A DNA stretch of 49,993 nucleotides from Anaerolineales bacterium. Its GTDB lineage: Bacteria > Chloroflexota > Anaerolineae > Anaerolineales > Anaerolineaceae. Positions 33,844-44,099 of this stretch are shown here, piece after piece (positions within the stretch are counted from its first letter, which is position 1; each line of letters begins with the position of its first letter). The stretch covers positions 1 to 49,993 of the forward strand of contig JAGVAB010000162.1 in the NCBI GenBank assembly GCA_020060485.1. Reading direction: 5' to 3'. The notes under the pieces were generated by a model. That model was not told the origin of the DNA, did not search any database, and saw only the letters and a program-made list of their open reading frames with translations. The position numbers and the translations under genes were made by a program.

Positions 33844-36800
33844 ATGTACTCAGGACAATCATGCATGCAAAAAAATGTGAAGAAACACCTTCTTTTGGGA
33901 TTATTTATTTGCTTGTTCCTTTCATCCTGCACGCCAGCTTCATCTGACGCCGTGCCGAGTGTTACGCTTACGCCCTCCGCTACGCCGCTACCGGAGGCGG
34001 CGCCGCTGCAGGCGGTTAAGCTTGGCGTTTTGGGAAAAGGCTCCGCCAGGGACTTCGCCTGGTCGCCGGATGGAAAGGTGCTTGCTGTGTTGAGTACCAC
34101 CGGGATATATCTTTACGATACGCAAAGTTGGGAGGTCCTGGATACGCTCACCAAGGATCACTTCGACGGTGCTGAGAGTATTTTTGCCATAACCTTTTCA
34201 CCTGCTGATGCGCATACGCTGGTTGTTGTTACCAATCGTGATGTTGAAGAGCGTGCTTTCTGGAAATATGATCTGGAGAGCAAACAGTTCGACTTCTGGT
34301 TGGAAAGTGTTGTCTTGTGGTATTCATCTCCGTTAGTTTTCTCGCCAGATGGCGAAAGTTTTGCTTTGTTGAACCAGAATTGTGAGCGGGATGAGGAATT
34401 AAATCAGACCTGTTGGTATGATTTGGAGCTTCATGAAAGCGACAGCGGAGAATTGCTCCATAGTTTCAAGCAGGAAGGACCGCATGTGGGGCCATTGGTG
34501 AGTACCTTTGTGTTCAGCCCCGACGGTAGTCAGCTTGCCGTCGCCCGTGCGGATAATTTGCTGCATGTGTGGGATACTGCCAGCGGGGAGCTGTTGTATG
34601 TACTCCAGCATGACAGCAATGTAGCTGATGTTTCATACAGTCCGGATGGGCAAGTTATTGCTTCTACGGGTAAGGATGCTGTTGTTCGTTTTTGGGATGC
34701 CAAAAATGGGGAAAGCCTGTTTGTTTTGCGGGGGTTCAAAAGATCGTTGCAAACGGTTGATTTTCTCGCTGATGGGAAAAAACTTTTGGTGGGGGAATTG
34801 CATGTCAACAATTTTCAGGAATATACCCTGGATGAGAACTTTTTGCCGGTTGACGAGCTGGATATCGAGATGGAAATCAGTAGGGATTATTCAGAATATT
34901 ATGATGCCGACCGATCAAGAACGATCAATGCAAAAACAAGCCCCGATTCGCACCGAATGGCAGTACTTATCAATCAGATTGTTCAGATATGGAATTTGGA
35001 TACTGGAGAGGCGGAGTTGATGCTGCCAGGCTTTAACGACACGGTGACAGGTTTGGCTTTCAGCCCGGATGGCAATATGATGGCAGTAGCCAGCCGGGAT
35101 GTTCATCTATGGGATGTGCGAACGCAGACCTGGCTGGCTACTTTTTCAACCAATGAAGCTTACGAAATCCGTGATGTTGCTTTTCGACCGCATAGCGATC
35201 AAATCGCGATCGTACATAGTGGGAAAGTGCAGATATGGGACACGGTTTCTTATCAGAAAATCCACGAAAATATTAATACGACAGCAGGATGTGGTAGCTT
35301 GAACATCGATTATTCCCCAGACGGGAAGAAAATTGCGATCGTAGCTGGGCAATGTGGGATACATATCCGTGATGCAGATACGGGCCAGATGCTGCAGAAG
35401 ATTGATATCGATCCGAAAATGCCTGAAAAAATCCAATTCAGTTCAGATGGGAAAGAGCTGGTTGCTGTTAGTGCAGATATGCTCCAGCGATGGGATTTGG
35501 AAACTGGGCAGGATATCTATTCCACCGCACTTGATGGAGAGATATATAATAGTTATTCTGCTTGTATTGGAGCAAACTTGTTGGCATATCGAAATACTTT
35601 TGATAGCCCATGTCTTTTTTTCGATCTTGAAACAGGTCAGTATTTATATGATTTTGCCGAAAATCGGGATACCAGGACGGTTGCACTGCATCCCAATGAT
35701 CGATTATATGCTCGCAGCAATTATGACGGGATTTCATTTTTAGAAGCCACATCTGGTCAATTTCTCCATTTACTAGATTTTGACAGGTCTTCTTCGATTC
35801 TGTTTAGCCCGGACCAAGAGATATTTGCAGCTCTTTCCAATACCCAGAATGTACATCTGTGGGATATTTCATCTCTTGCCCTTCAGGCTGAAAAAGCCTG
35901 TGTGATGACTGCCACGCCTGACCCTATACTTACACTTACAGCAACTCCAACGCTCGAACCTGTGCTGCCTCTGGCAACACCGCTGCCGACGCAGCCTACA
36001 GTACAAGACAATGACAGTCAACCAGTCAATGGGATTTTTGTAGAAAAACTGGCCGAATATGGGTTTGCGCATGCACATGAGGCTGCCTGGTCACCGGATG
36101 GAGAAAATCTGGCTATTGGTACGGCTGCTGGGGCATATCTGTTTCAACCGGGTAAGCAAGAGCCTGTGCGGAATCTGTCACCTGGATCAGAATTCATGCG
36201 TTTGGCATTTAGCCCGGACGGGCGTTTATTGGCTGGGCAAATAACGAATGATTCTGTGGAGGTCTGGAATATTCATACAGGCGAACGGATGTATAGACTG
36301 AAAAATATTGGCTGCTGGAATCGTGTGCTTGTTTTCAGTGCTGATAGCCAGCAGTTATCCTCTTATTGTGGGGGCAGCACTTACCATTGGAATATGGGAA
36401 ATGGTAGTTTGACAAGCAAAGAGAAGAGAGATACACTTTCTGCGTATAGCCCTGATGGAAAATTCGCTTTTCAAAGTGGGGGGAGTGAAGCCCGTCTGTT
36501 AAATTCAGAAACACAAGAGATCATAAAGGTTTTTGATGTGCCGGATATGGCGCCAGGCATCGCTGCATTCAGCCCGGATGGAAATTATTTCTTGGTATGG
36601 TTTTATCAATTTGAGGTTGCCCGTACAGGCGTATATTTTGTAGGCAAAGATCACAAGAGTTTCATCCAGGTTTGGGATATATCCTCAAATTCATTGCCAG
36701 AACTGCGTTCTGTTTTGGACACAGGTGACTTTTATTGGAATACAGCATTGTGGCCGTTATTCCGGGGCTTGGCTTTTTCACCCGACAGCAGCAGGGTGTT

Positions 36801-37860
36801 CACCGCCAGCGGCAATGGGCAGGTGGATATTTTTGACATTACCTCTGGTGATTTGTTGGCAACATTGCCCGATGGTTACAGCATTTACCTTTCACCGGTT
36901 GGGAACCGCCTGATAACAATTGGACGTAAGGTGCAGGAATGGGATGTGACGCCGGGTAGAGAGCCGGTCCTTTTACGTACCTTGCATGGCTTCAGCGACT
37001 ATTATGCCTTGCTTGCGCAGATAAAAGACGGTAGCGAGCTTGTAACCGCCTCGCATGGAGAATTTCGTTTCTGGGTGCAGAATGAGGCTGCTCTGTCCGA
37101 CCAGCCAACCATCATTGAAACTCGTGATACTGACGCAACTATTCATGCGGTCAGCCCGGATGGTAACTGGCTGGCATACAGCACGGATGAGAATATTGTT
37201 TTAGGGAAGAACAGCGCATCTGATCCGGACTGGCAAAGTTTGAAGAAGTTTTCAGACCATCCTTCTGTGTTGGGAACAAAAACGATTGTGTTTTCGCCTG
37301 ATAGTACTTATCTGGCAGTGACTGATGCGGATTTCGAGATCTTGCTTTGGGATCTGAATGACCCCATGCTGCCTTCCAAACAACTGGAAGGGGACAATTT
37401 TGTCTCGGATCTGATCTTTAGCCCTGACAGCAGTTTTCTGCTTGGTGTTCCAAAATCAAATGAGGTACACGATCTCTATTTGTGGGATACATCCACAGGT
37501 GAATTGCTGCGGACGTGGAAACACAAAGGGTATTCTTTCGCCCTTCACCCTGATGGCGTGACTCTCGCAGTGGATGATTATGATCAAGGGCAGCTTTCCA
37601 TTTTCCGGTTGGATGATTGGACGCTGTTGCAGGATATGCAAGGTCAGAAATATGTTTTTGATGTAACCTTCAGCCCGGATGGCCGCTTGCTGGTCACTTG
37701 TGGGGAAGACGGCCTGGAATTTTGGGATGCTGCGACGGGGACATTGTTGAAGACGATTGAGGGAAGCTATTCGCACCTGATCTTCTCCCCCGACGGGAAG
37801 ATATTGACCGCCGGCTCGCGTGATGGGCGCATCCGGATTTTTGATGTATCAGAGGAGTAG
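33844..37860 (+). CDS. large lipoprotein with two WD40-type beta-propeller regions
   Basis: About 1338 residues. The signal sequence ends in a lipobox (LFLSSC), so the mature protein is lipid-anchored on the outside of the membrane. A short Pro/Thr linker follows, then a first block of WD40-like repeats (about 60-680). Many units contain the FSPDG turn plus WD or WDI (VWDTASGELLYVL, FWDAKNGESLFVL, IWNLDTGEAELML). A Thr/Pro-rich spacer (about 690-730, with TATPTLEP) leads to a second block (about 740-1338). No catalytic domain is visible. ATG 33844 is chosen; ATG 33865 fits the signal peptide equally well. The middle (about 34.9-36.6 kb) is more AT-rich than the surroundings, possibly from lateral transfer or relaxed repeat evolution. 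Probable role: extracellular binding scaffold. Confidence 0.85.
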   Translation: MYSGQSCMQKNVKKHLLLGLFICLFLSSCTPASSDAVPSVTLTPSATPLPEAAPLQAVKLGVLGKGSARDFAWSPDGKVLAVLSTTGIYLYDTQSWEVLDTLTKDHFDGAESIFAITFSPADAHTLVVVTNRDVEERAFWKYDLESKQFDFWLESVVLWYSSPLVFSPDGESFALLNQNCERDEELNQTCWYDLELHESDSGELLHSFKQEGPHVGPLVSTFVFSPDGSQLAVARADNLLHVWDTASGELLYVLQHDSNVADVSYSPDGQVIASTGKDAVVRFWDAKNGESLFVLRGFKRSLQTVDFLADGKKLLVGELHVNNFQEYTLDENFLPVDELDIEMEISRDYSEYYDADRSRTINAKTSPDSHRMAVLINQIVQIWNLDTGEAELMLPGFNDTVTGLAFSPDGNMMAVASRDVHLWDVRTQTWLATFSTNEAYEIRDVAFRPHSDQIAIVHSGKVQIWDTVSYQKIHENINTTAGCGSLNIDYSPDGKKIAIVAGQCGIHIRDADTGQMLQKIDIDPKMPEKIQFSSDGKELVAVSADMLQRWDLETGQDIYSTALDGEIYNSYSACIGANLLAYRNTFDSPCLFFDLETGQYLYDFAENRDTRTVALHPNDRLYARSNYDGISFLEATSGQFLHLLDFDRSSSILFSPDQEIFAALSNTQNVHLWDISSLALQAEKACVMTATPDPILTLTATPTLEPVLPLATPLPTQPTVQDNDSQPVNGIFVEKLAEYGFAHAHEAAWSPDGENLAIGTAAGAYLFQPGKQEPVRNLSPGSEFMRLAFSPDGRLLAGQITNDSVEVWNIHTGERMYRLKNIGCWNRVLVFSADSQQLSSYCGGSTYHWNMGNGSLTSKEKRDTLSAYSPDGKFAFQSGGSEARLLNSETQEIIKVFDVPDMAPGIAAFSPDGNYFLVWFYQFEVARTGVYFVGKDHKSFIQVWDISSNSLPELRSVLDTGDFYWNTALWPLFRGLAFSPDSSRVFTASGNGQVDIFDITSGDLLATLPDGYSIYLSPVGNRLITIGRKVQEWDVTPGREPVLLRTLHGFSDYYALLAQIKDGSELVTASHGEFRFWVQNEAALSDQPTIIETRDTDATIHAVSPDGNWLAYSTDENIVLGKNSASDPDWQSLKKFSDHPSVLGTKTIVFSPDSTYLAVTDADFEILLWDLNDPMLPSKQLEGDNFVSDLIFSPDSSFLLGVPKSNEVHDLYLWDTSTGELLRTWKHKGYSFALHPDGVTLAVDDYDQGQLSIFRLDDWTLLQDMQGQKYVFDVTFSPDGRLLVTCGEDGLEFWDAATGTLLKTIEGSYSHLIFSPDGKILTAGSRDGRIRIFDVSEE

Positions 37861-38051
37861 CGAGTTTTTTTACCCAATCTCCCCCTTGCGCTGCCACAAC
37901 GATAGCCAAGGCTCGCGAGTCTACGCCAAGCAAAACAACACAAATATCTTTTACTGATATTTTATATCTATCTGGGTGTCTGGCGATATAATTGAATTAC
38001 ATTAAAATTTTATGAGTGAGAAGAGTGTCAGCACTGGGAGATGGAAAGGAT

Positions 38052-41000
38052 ATGAAGCATGTAGTGCGAATTCTGGTCTTGGCCATGATTGGGTTATTTT
38101 TATTTAACCCTGCTGCATCTTCGTTTGCACAGTCACAGCCTGCTGTTCAATTTGACCAGAACGTTCGTTTTGAACGTATTTCCGTTGAAGATGGCTTGCC
38201 TCATGCAACCGTGCTTTCTGCTCTGCAGGATCAGGATGGTTTCATGTGGTTCGCCACCGCAGACGGTTTGGCGCGCTTTGATGGTATTCATTTCACTGTT
38301 TTTCGCAAGCAGGCAGGACAAAACAGCCTGAGCAACAACAATACGTTTTCGCTTATTCAGACCAGAGATGGATTGATCTGGATTGGCACAGACCCCGGCG
38401 GTCTAAATGTTTACGACCCACAAACTGGTCAATTTTCTTTGTTCTTGCATAATCCTGATGATCCTCAGAGCATTGCCGATAACAGTATCTGGTCTTTGCT
38501 GGAAGACCGGGAGGGCAATGTTTGGACAGGAACGCGGAATGGTCTCAGCCGTCTTGACCGGGAGACAGGCAAATTTACCAACTATCACATGGACAGCGAA
38601 AATCCACGAGCTTTGGCCGGGGCGGTAATATACCGTCTCTACCAGGACAGTCAGGGAATGATCTGGGTGGGCACGCGCGGCGGGTTGCAGCGTTATGAAC
38701 CCGCCACAGATGATTTCACTACCTTTGTGAATGACCCTGAAGACGCACACAGCATCAGCAGCAATGTGGTTTGGGCCATGCTGGAGGACAGTGAGGGGAC
38801 TTTTTGGGTGGGCACTGCCGGGGGATTAAACAGAATGGATCGCGGCACCAATCGCTTTGAAGCATTTCCGTTTGATCAAAACCTGCCTGCAACCGGGGAT
38901 CGGGTGTGGTCGATTTTTGAAGACCAGTATGGGAATTTGTGGGTGGCCACAGAAAGCCGTGGACTGAATTTGTTTGACCGCAAGACAGGCAAGTTCACTG
39001 CTTTTCGGCACAACGCCAGCGATCCTTTAAGCCTCAACAATGATGATGTGTTCTGGATGACGGAAGACCGTTCAGGCGTTTTGTGGATCACCAGCCGCTA
39101 TGGCGGGGTGAACAAGTTATCGCCAATGTTGCAGCGCTTCGGCCTCTATCGCAGCATTCCGGGTGATCCCAGGTCACTTTCTTCCAATAGTGTTTATTCC
39201 ATGTTCGCTGAAGAGGATGGAACTTTATGGGTTGGAACATTTGGCGGCGGGCTGAATCGCATTGACCGGAATACCGGAAAAGTCACTGTATATCAACATG
39301 ATCCAGAGGACCCTTTTTCTCTATCCAACAACAAGATTTATTATATTTTTAAGGATTCGAAAGGAGTATTGTGGTTTTGCACATCTGGCGGGGGCTTGAA
39401 TCGGATGAATCCCAGGGCAGAGATTTTCTATGCATTCAAAAATACTGCCGACCAGCCCGATGTCCTGGTGACAAATTTTCTGACCGTCATTGATGAGGCG
39501 GACAATAATCGTTTGTGGGTGGGAACTCTAGGTTATGGCTTGATCCTGTTTGATCCACAAACAGGGAAAACGGACAAATTATATGATTCCCAGGCCGATG
39601 ATCCCAACTCCCTGAGCGAGGGCACCATCTATGATCTGGAGGTTGACCGGGACGGAGGCGTATGGATTGCCACGGCACGCGGCGGGCTTGAATGGCTTGA
39701 TCCTGAAACAGGCATTTTCACCCATCATCGGAATGATCCGGAAGATCCGAACAATTCCATTCTCAGTGATACAGTGCATGCCCTTTATCTGGATGAAGAG
39801 GCTGGTTTCATCTGGGCTGGCACATCCGAAGGATTAAGCGGTTTGAATCTGGTCAATGGAGAATGGCATAATTACACCACGAATGAGGGGTTGCCAAACA
39901 GCACCATCATGGGCATTCAACCAGGCAGGCCGCAGGAGCTTTGGATCAGCACCGGTAAGGGCATCAGCCGCTTTGATATCCCGGCTGGCAATTTCACCAA
40001 TTTTGACGTGCGGGATGGTTTGCAAGGCGACCAGTTTCAGCTGGCTGCTTCTCGCCGCGGACCGGATGGCGAAATCTTTTTTGGCGGTTCGGCTGGATTG
40101 ACCTTCTTTTATCCAGATCAAATCCTGAAAAATGCGTATGTTCCCGAGGTTGTGTTTACCGACTTTCAGCTATTCAACCAGTCTGTGCCGGCTGGCAGTG
40201 ACCTGCTGCCTTTGCCGATCGAAAAGACAAATAAAATCACCCTGAATTATGACCAGTCCGTATTCACAATAAAATATTCAGCTCTCAATTATCAGATTTC
40301 ATCAAAGAATATGTTCCAGTATAAAATGGATGGATTTGATAATGATTGGTCTCCGGCTCGTACGACAAACGAGGCGACCTATACCAACCTTTCACCTGGA
40401 AAATATACGTTCATGGTGCGCGCTGCCAATAATGACGGCGTCTGGAACGAGGAGCCAACCAGCATTGACATTGACGTCCTGCCGCCCTGGTGGCAAACCT
40501 GGTGGTTCCGCATAGGGGCGGTGCTTGTTGTGGCGGCTTTGGCTGGCGGGCTGATACGTGCACGGTTCCATTCCATACAGGCAATCAACAAGGAACTGGA
40601 AGTGCGTGTCGATGAGCGCACGCGTGAATTATCAGATGCCCAACTCAGGCTTCAAGACGCCAATACGGAATTGAAAACCCAACTGGCAGAGATTTTGGCT
40701 CTAGAGCAGAAATTGCGTGAACAGGCTGTTCGTGATCCACTCACCGGCTTGTACAACCGGCACATTCTTTCGGAAGTCCTGCCTGCCGAGATCAGCCGTG
40801 CCAGCCGCGGTGGTTACATGGTGGCGTTCATGCTGATGGACCTTGATCACTTCAAGAGAGTCAACGATGAGCATGGCCACGTGGCTGGAGACCATGCGTT
40901 GATCAAAGTGGCGAAGGCGATCATTGAACACACCCGCCGCAGTGACATAGCCTGTCGTTATGGGGGCGAGGAATTCCTTGTCATTTTGCCTGAAATCACT

Positions 41001-41225
41001 GTGGAAGATGCAATGCAGCGCGCTGAAAATTTGCGTGTCGAAATTGGCAATTTGCAAGCTGGCTCTGAAGGCGAGACTTTGAACCTGACAGCATCCATTG
41101 GGATGGCGATGTTTCCCTTGCATGGCGAGAACATTGATCAAATCCTGCTGGAAGCGGATAGCGCACTGTACAGCGCCAAGCATAATGGCCGCAATCAGGT
41201 TTCCTTGCCGGATGAAGCTTCGTGA
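38052..41225 (+). CDS. two-component-regulator-propeller sensor diguanylate cyclase
   Basis: About 1057 residues. The signal peptide (1-27, ending SSFAQS) is followed by roughly 14 periplasmic-type regulator-propeller repeats (about 40-670; LWVGTxGGGLNRID...TGxFTxYxHDPEDPxSLS). A Y_Y_Y domain follows near 725-810 (YKMDGFDNDW, LSPGKYTFMVRAAN). Then come one transmembrane helix (about 816-838), a coiled coil (845-890) and a GGDEF domain (about 890-1050). The active site is YGGEEF near 972. RRSD five residues before it is the RxxD inhibitory site, so product feedback is expected. The layout resembles hybrid two-component polysaccharide sensors of Bacteroidetes, but the output is c-di-GMP synthesis. 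GGAAAGG precedes ATG 38052. It ends 39 bases from an oppositely oriented cyclase. Confidence 0.9.
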   Translation: MKHVVRILVLAMIGLFLFNPAASSFAQSQPAVQFDQNVRFERISVEDGLPHATVLSALQDQDGFMWFATADGLARFDGIHFTVFRKQAGQNSLSNNNTFSLIQTRDGLIWIGTDPGGLNVYDPQTGQFSLFLHNPDDPQSIADNSIWSLLEDREGNVWTGTRNGLSRLDRETGKFTNYHMDSENPRALAGAVIYRLYQDSQGMIWVGTRGGLQRYEPATDDFTTFVNDPEDAHSISSNVVWAMLEDSEGTFWVGTAGGLNRMDRGTNRFEAFPFDQNLPATGDRVWSIFEDQYGNLWVATESRGLNLFDRKTGKFTAFRHNASDPLSLNNDDVFWMTEDRSGVLWITSRYGGVNKLSPMLQRFGLYRSIPGDPRSLSSNSVYSMFAEEDGTLWVGTFGGGLNRIDRNTGKVTVYQHDPEDPFSLSNNKIYYIFKDSKGVLWFCTSGGGLNRMNPRAEIFYAFKNTADQPDVLVTNFLTVIDEADNNRLWVGTLGYGLILFDPQTGKTDKLYDSQADDPNSLSEGTIYDLEVDRDGGVWIATARGGLEWLDPETGIFTHHRNDPEDPNNSILSDTVHALYLDEEAGFIWAGTSEGLSGLNLVNGEWHNYTTNEGLPNSTIMGIQPGRPQELWISTGKGISRFDIPAGNFTNFDVRDGLQGDQFQLAASRRGPDGEIFFGGSAGLTFFYPDQILKNAYVPEVVFTDFQLFNQSVPAGSDLLPLPIEKTNKITLNYDQSVFTIKYSALNYQISSKNMFQYKMDGFDNDWSPARTTNEATYTNLSPGKYTFMVRAANNDGVWNEEPTSIDIDVLPPWWQTWWFRIGAVLVVAALAGGLIRARFHSIQAINKELEVRVDERTRELSDAQLRLQDANTELKTQLAEILALEQKLREQAVRDPLTGLYNRHILSEVLPAEISRASRGGYMVAFMLMDLDHFKRVNDEHGHVAGDHALIKVAKAIIEHTRRSDIACRYGGEEFLVILPEITVEDAMQRAENLRVEIGNLQAGSEGETLNLTASIGMAMFPLHGENIDQILLEADSALYSAKHNGRNQVSLPDEAS

Positions 41226-41264
41226 ATTTATAAGAACAGTTGAACGTCAAGCTGGGCGATATTT

Positions 41265-43865
41265 TTAGAATGAACAGATTTGGTCTCTACCATTTTGTTT
41301 GGCAGTATACATCGCGCGGTCAGCATGTGCGATCAGATCTTCAATTGTTTCATGATCTGACTGGTCCAGTTCGGCAATACCAACGCTGATTGTGAGGCTA
41401 AACTTCGTGCCATTTGTTTCGATCTGAGAATTGCGGATATTGACCAGCAGTCGCTCCGCCAGTTGTTTGCCAGTCAGCAACGAGGTTTCTGGCATCAGTA
41501 TGACAAACTCCTCACCACCGTAACGCCCGATAATGTCGGCAGAACGTACTCCCGCGCGCAACTGTTCTGCCAGATGTTTCAAAGCATTGTCACCGGTAGC
41601 GTGACCATACATATCATTGATTTTCTTGAAATGGTCAATATCTATCATCATCGCTACCATCGGGTGGTTGTATCGCCGCGCCTGGTGAATGCACTGGGTA
41701 CCCAGAACCAATAAGTGGCGGCGGTTATTCAGGCCTGTCAAAGGATCACTGGTAGCAAGAAGTTCCAATTCTTCTTCTGCGGCTTTGCGGATTGTGATGT
41801 CTTCCTTGACAGCGACATAATGGGTCACGTTGCCAGGATCATCATAAATGGGGGCGATAACGGTGTACTCCCAATAGGCTTCTCCTGTTTTCTTCATATT
41901 GATCAATTCGCCACGCCAGGGTTTCCTTGACAGGATCGTTTGCCACATTTGCTGATAGGTTTCCATTGGTGTCAGGTTGGATTTCAGGATGCGCGGATTT
42001 TTGCCTTTGACATCTTCAAAGGTATAGCCAGTGGTATGGGTGAAAGCCGGATTGATATATTCGATTTCTGCATTAAGGTTAGTGATCATAATCGAAGAGG
42101 GACTTTGTTCGACAGCAATGGAAAGTTTGCGAAGCTGGTTGTTGGCAGCCACCAAGTCGGTGGTTCGTTCAGCGACCCGCGTTTCCAGCATATGGATCAG
42201 GTTATCCAGTTGACCGGTCAGTTCATTGAAAGATGCTGTTAGAAATCCGACTTCATCATTGAACTGGACCGGGATATGTTGGATTTTTCGCTCCTCGAAA
42301 AATTCAGCAACACCATTCAAAAGCGCATTCAATGGAAGGGTGATGAGAAAGTGGAGAGCCAGGGGAAGGCCGATCAGGAGTAGGAGACTGCTAAACAGGA
42401 TTGTTCCTGCCAACGGCACAAGAAAGACATGGATGAATTTCCGGAAATTGAGGTATTCATCCTGCAGGATGCCTTCTGGCCCGCTGGTGAGGGGAAGATT
42501 AGAGAAACTGACCATTTGTTCGGGTGCTTGAGCTGGTTTTGCGCCAATAACCCAGATGGACGCATCCGGCCTGTCATTGATCAGAAATTGGGAAGATGTT
42601 GGCAGACCATTATAGGTAAGACTGAATCGGCCGTCGGATTGTAAAATGATCTGAAATGTGTATTCCAGTTCGGGATGATAGAAGGCTTTGATTTGATTAA
42701 ACGTGACCACAACCTTGTTTGGTTCTTCGCGCAGATAAATACCATCCGATGTCACATCATCTGGATTCAAATTAAGACCCATTGCGAAAATGATCGGAAC
42801 ATTGGAAAATTTGTATTCCATATCCCAGGTATGTAAAGGTTGCCCAAAACTTACCAGACCATTGTCACAGATAAACAGGTCAGTATAAGGATCACCGAAG
42901 AATGAGAAAACGAATGGTAGTTGCACCCTTTCTGAACGGCAAATTGAGGCATCTGAGATTGCCAATTTTTGTCCAAAGTCCACATCAAAATGAAAGGGGA
43001 TTTCAGCTATTTCGTATCCTCTATCCCCGTCTTCAGAGGGAATGAATTGGATGGAGCGATGGTCTATGATGTTTGGTTGGTATTGGGTTGCATAGATTGG
43101 CGTAACTAGCCAGCCGATGATGCCAAAAACAGCCAAGACACTGGTCAGAATAGCACCGGAAAACTTCACCATAAAAGAGGTCAGTTCTGGTTTGTAAGCC
43201 AGATAATTGTTTGCAAACAAAAATAAAGTTGCCAATATACCCACGGACATACTGATATGATAGAACGGGGTTGAAATCTGGTAAAAGGTTCGGAAAATAT
43301 TCAGGATCGTCAGAAACAAGGGAATGAAAAAAACGGCAGCAAATCGCCGGCTGACAGCATCCTTCCAGTTGCGAATATTGCTCAAAAGAAAGATGATAAT
43401 CACCCAAGCAAACAGAATGGGAGGAATAAAATCAAGGTACTCTTTTCGAAAAACCACCCGCCCCTGGCGAAGCAGATTGTACCGTGTGAGTGCAATCTGT
43501 GCTTCCCAAAGCAGATATCCAACAGACAAGACAAGTGCAAGCCTGCGTTCTAATCGTTGTTTTTCCCGGGGTTGAGGAAAATGATAGGCGAATTGTAACA
43601 GTGCAACCAGAATCAGCGCCAGCAATGTGCTTTCGATGTAAACCGCAAATAAACGTTGGGTTGGAAGAAGAGAAACGTCCAGAAAAAAGGAAAAAAGAAA
43701 AATGGTGACAGTGACGAAAAAGAAGAACAATAATTTATCCTGGATGGATGGGCGCACATTTCTGTGGCGAAAAAAACGCCAACCCAGATAAACCGTGATC
43801 ATAAAGCCAAGCAGAAATTGATTAAGGTAACTGATAGATGCGGGGGTAAGAAAAAAATTTTTCAT
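41265..43865 (-). CDS. multi-pass membrane PAS-GGDEF diguanylate cyclase
   Basis: 866 residues. The N-terminal half has seven to eight helices (about 8-250). An extracytoplasmic beta-rich domain follows (about 265-475), with FVFSFFGDPYTDLFICDNGLVSFG, a pattern seen in nidogen-like and other secreted beta domains. Next are a transmembrane helix (about 480-505), a HAMP-like linker and coiled coil (to about 575), a PAS domain (about 580-690; ITNLNAEIEYINPAFTHTTGY) with PAC end, and a GGDEF domain. The active site is YGGEEF at 783-787, with RSAD upstream as inhibitory RxxD. All catalytic residues look intact, so c-di-GMP synthesis is expected. The sensed signal is unknown. It converges on the propeller cyclase. 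Confidence 0.9.
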   Translation of the reverse strand: MKNFFLTPASISYLNQFLLGFMITVYLGWRFFRHRNVRPSIQDKLLFFFFVTVTIFLFSFFLDVSLLPTQRLFAVYIESTLLALILVALLQFAYHFPQPREKQRLERRLALVLSVGYLLWEAQIALTRYNLLRQGRVVFRKEYLDFIPPILFAWVIIIFLLSNIRNWKDAVSRRFAAVFFIPLFLTILNIFRTFYQISTPFYHISMSVGILATLFLFANNYLAYKPELTSFMVKFSGAILTSVLAVFGIIGWLVTPIYATQYQPNIIDHRSIQFIPSEDGDRGYEIAEIPFHFDVDFGQKLAISDASICRSERVQLPFVFSFFGDPYTDLFICDNGLVSFGQPLHTWDMEYKFSNVPIIFAMGLNLNPDDVTSDGIYLREEPNKVVVTFNQIKAFYHPELEYTFQIILQSDGRFSLTYNGLPTSSQFLINDRPDASIWVIGAKPAQAPEQMVSFSNLPLTSGPEGILQDEYLNFRKFIHVFLVPLAGTILFSSLLLLIGLPLALHFLITLPLNALLNGVAEFFEERKIQHIPVQFNDEVGFLTASFNELTGQLDNLIHMLETRVAERTTDLVAANNQLRKLSIAVEQSPSSIMITNLNAEIEYINPAFTHTTGYTFEDVKGKNPRILKSNLTPMETYQQMWQTILSRKPWRGELINMKKTGEAYWEYTVIAPIYDDPGNVTHYVAVKEDITIRKAAEEELELLATSDPLTGLNNRRHLLVLGTQCIHQARRYNHPMVAMMIDIDHFKKINDMYGHATGDNALKHLAEQLRAGVRSADIIGRYGGEEFVILMPETSLLTGKQLAERLLVNIRNSQIETNGTKFSLTISVGIAELDQSDHETIEDLIAHADRAMYTAKQNGRDQICSF

Positions 43866-44099
43866 TGAAAGAAACCGCTAATTTTCAGTTTGAGACTTGT
43901 CATTCGAGTAATTGGCCGTTTGCCTGCTAAAGAGCAAGTGTAACATTAATTTAAGTTGAATGAAAAGGATTAATGTGGGGACTTTGCGATTGGTCGTGGC
44001 ACAAGGCAGGTGTGGGGGTTGGAGGGTCTTATTCCGGGTTCAAGCATGACGCCGGTAGCGAGTTCCGGAGTCAGCATACCCAAATCCAGATTGAGAATT

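Noticed and set aside
34500..37850. Possible tandem DNA repeats in the WD40 gene
   Set aside because: The repetition is at the protein level (SPDG and WD units); the DNA units differ too much to be a satellite or CRISPR-like array.
43866..44099. Possible small RNA or gene between the PAS cyclase and the response regulator
   Set aside because: Only weak local pairing and no convincing frame, promoter or terminator could be found.
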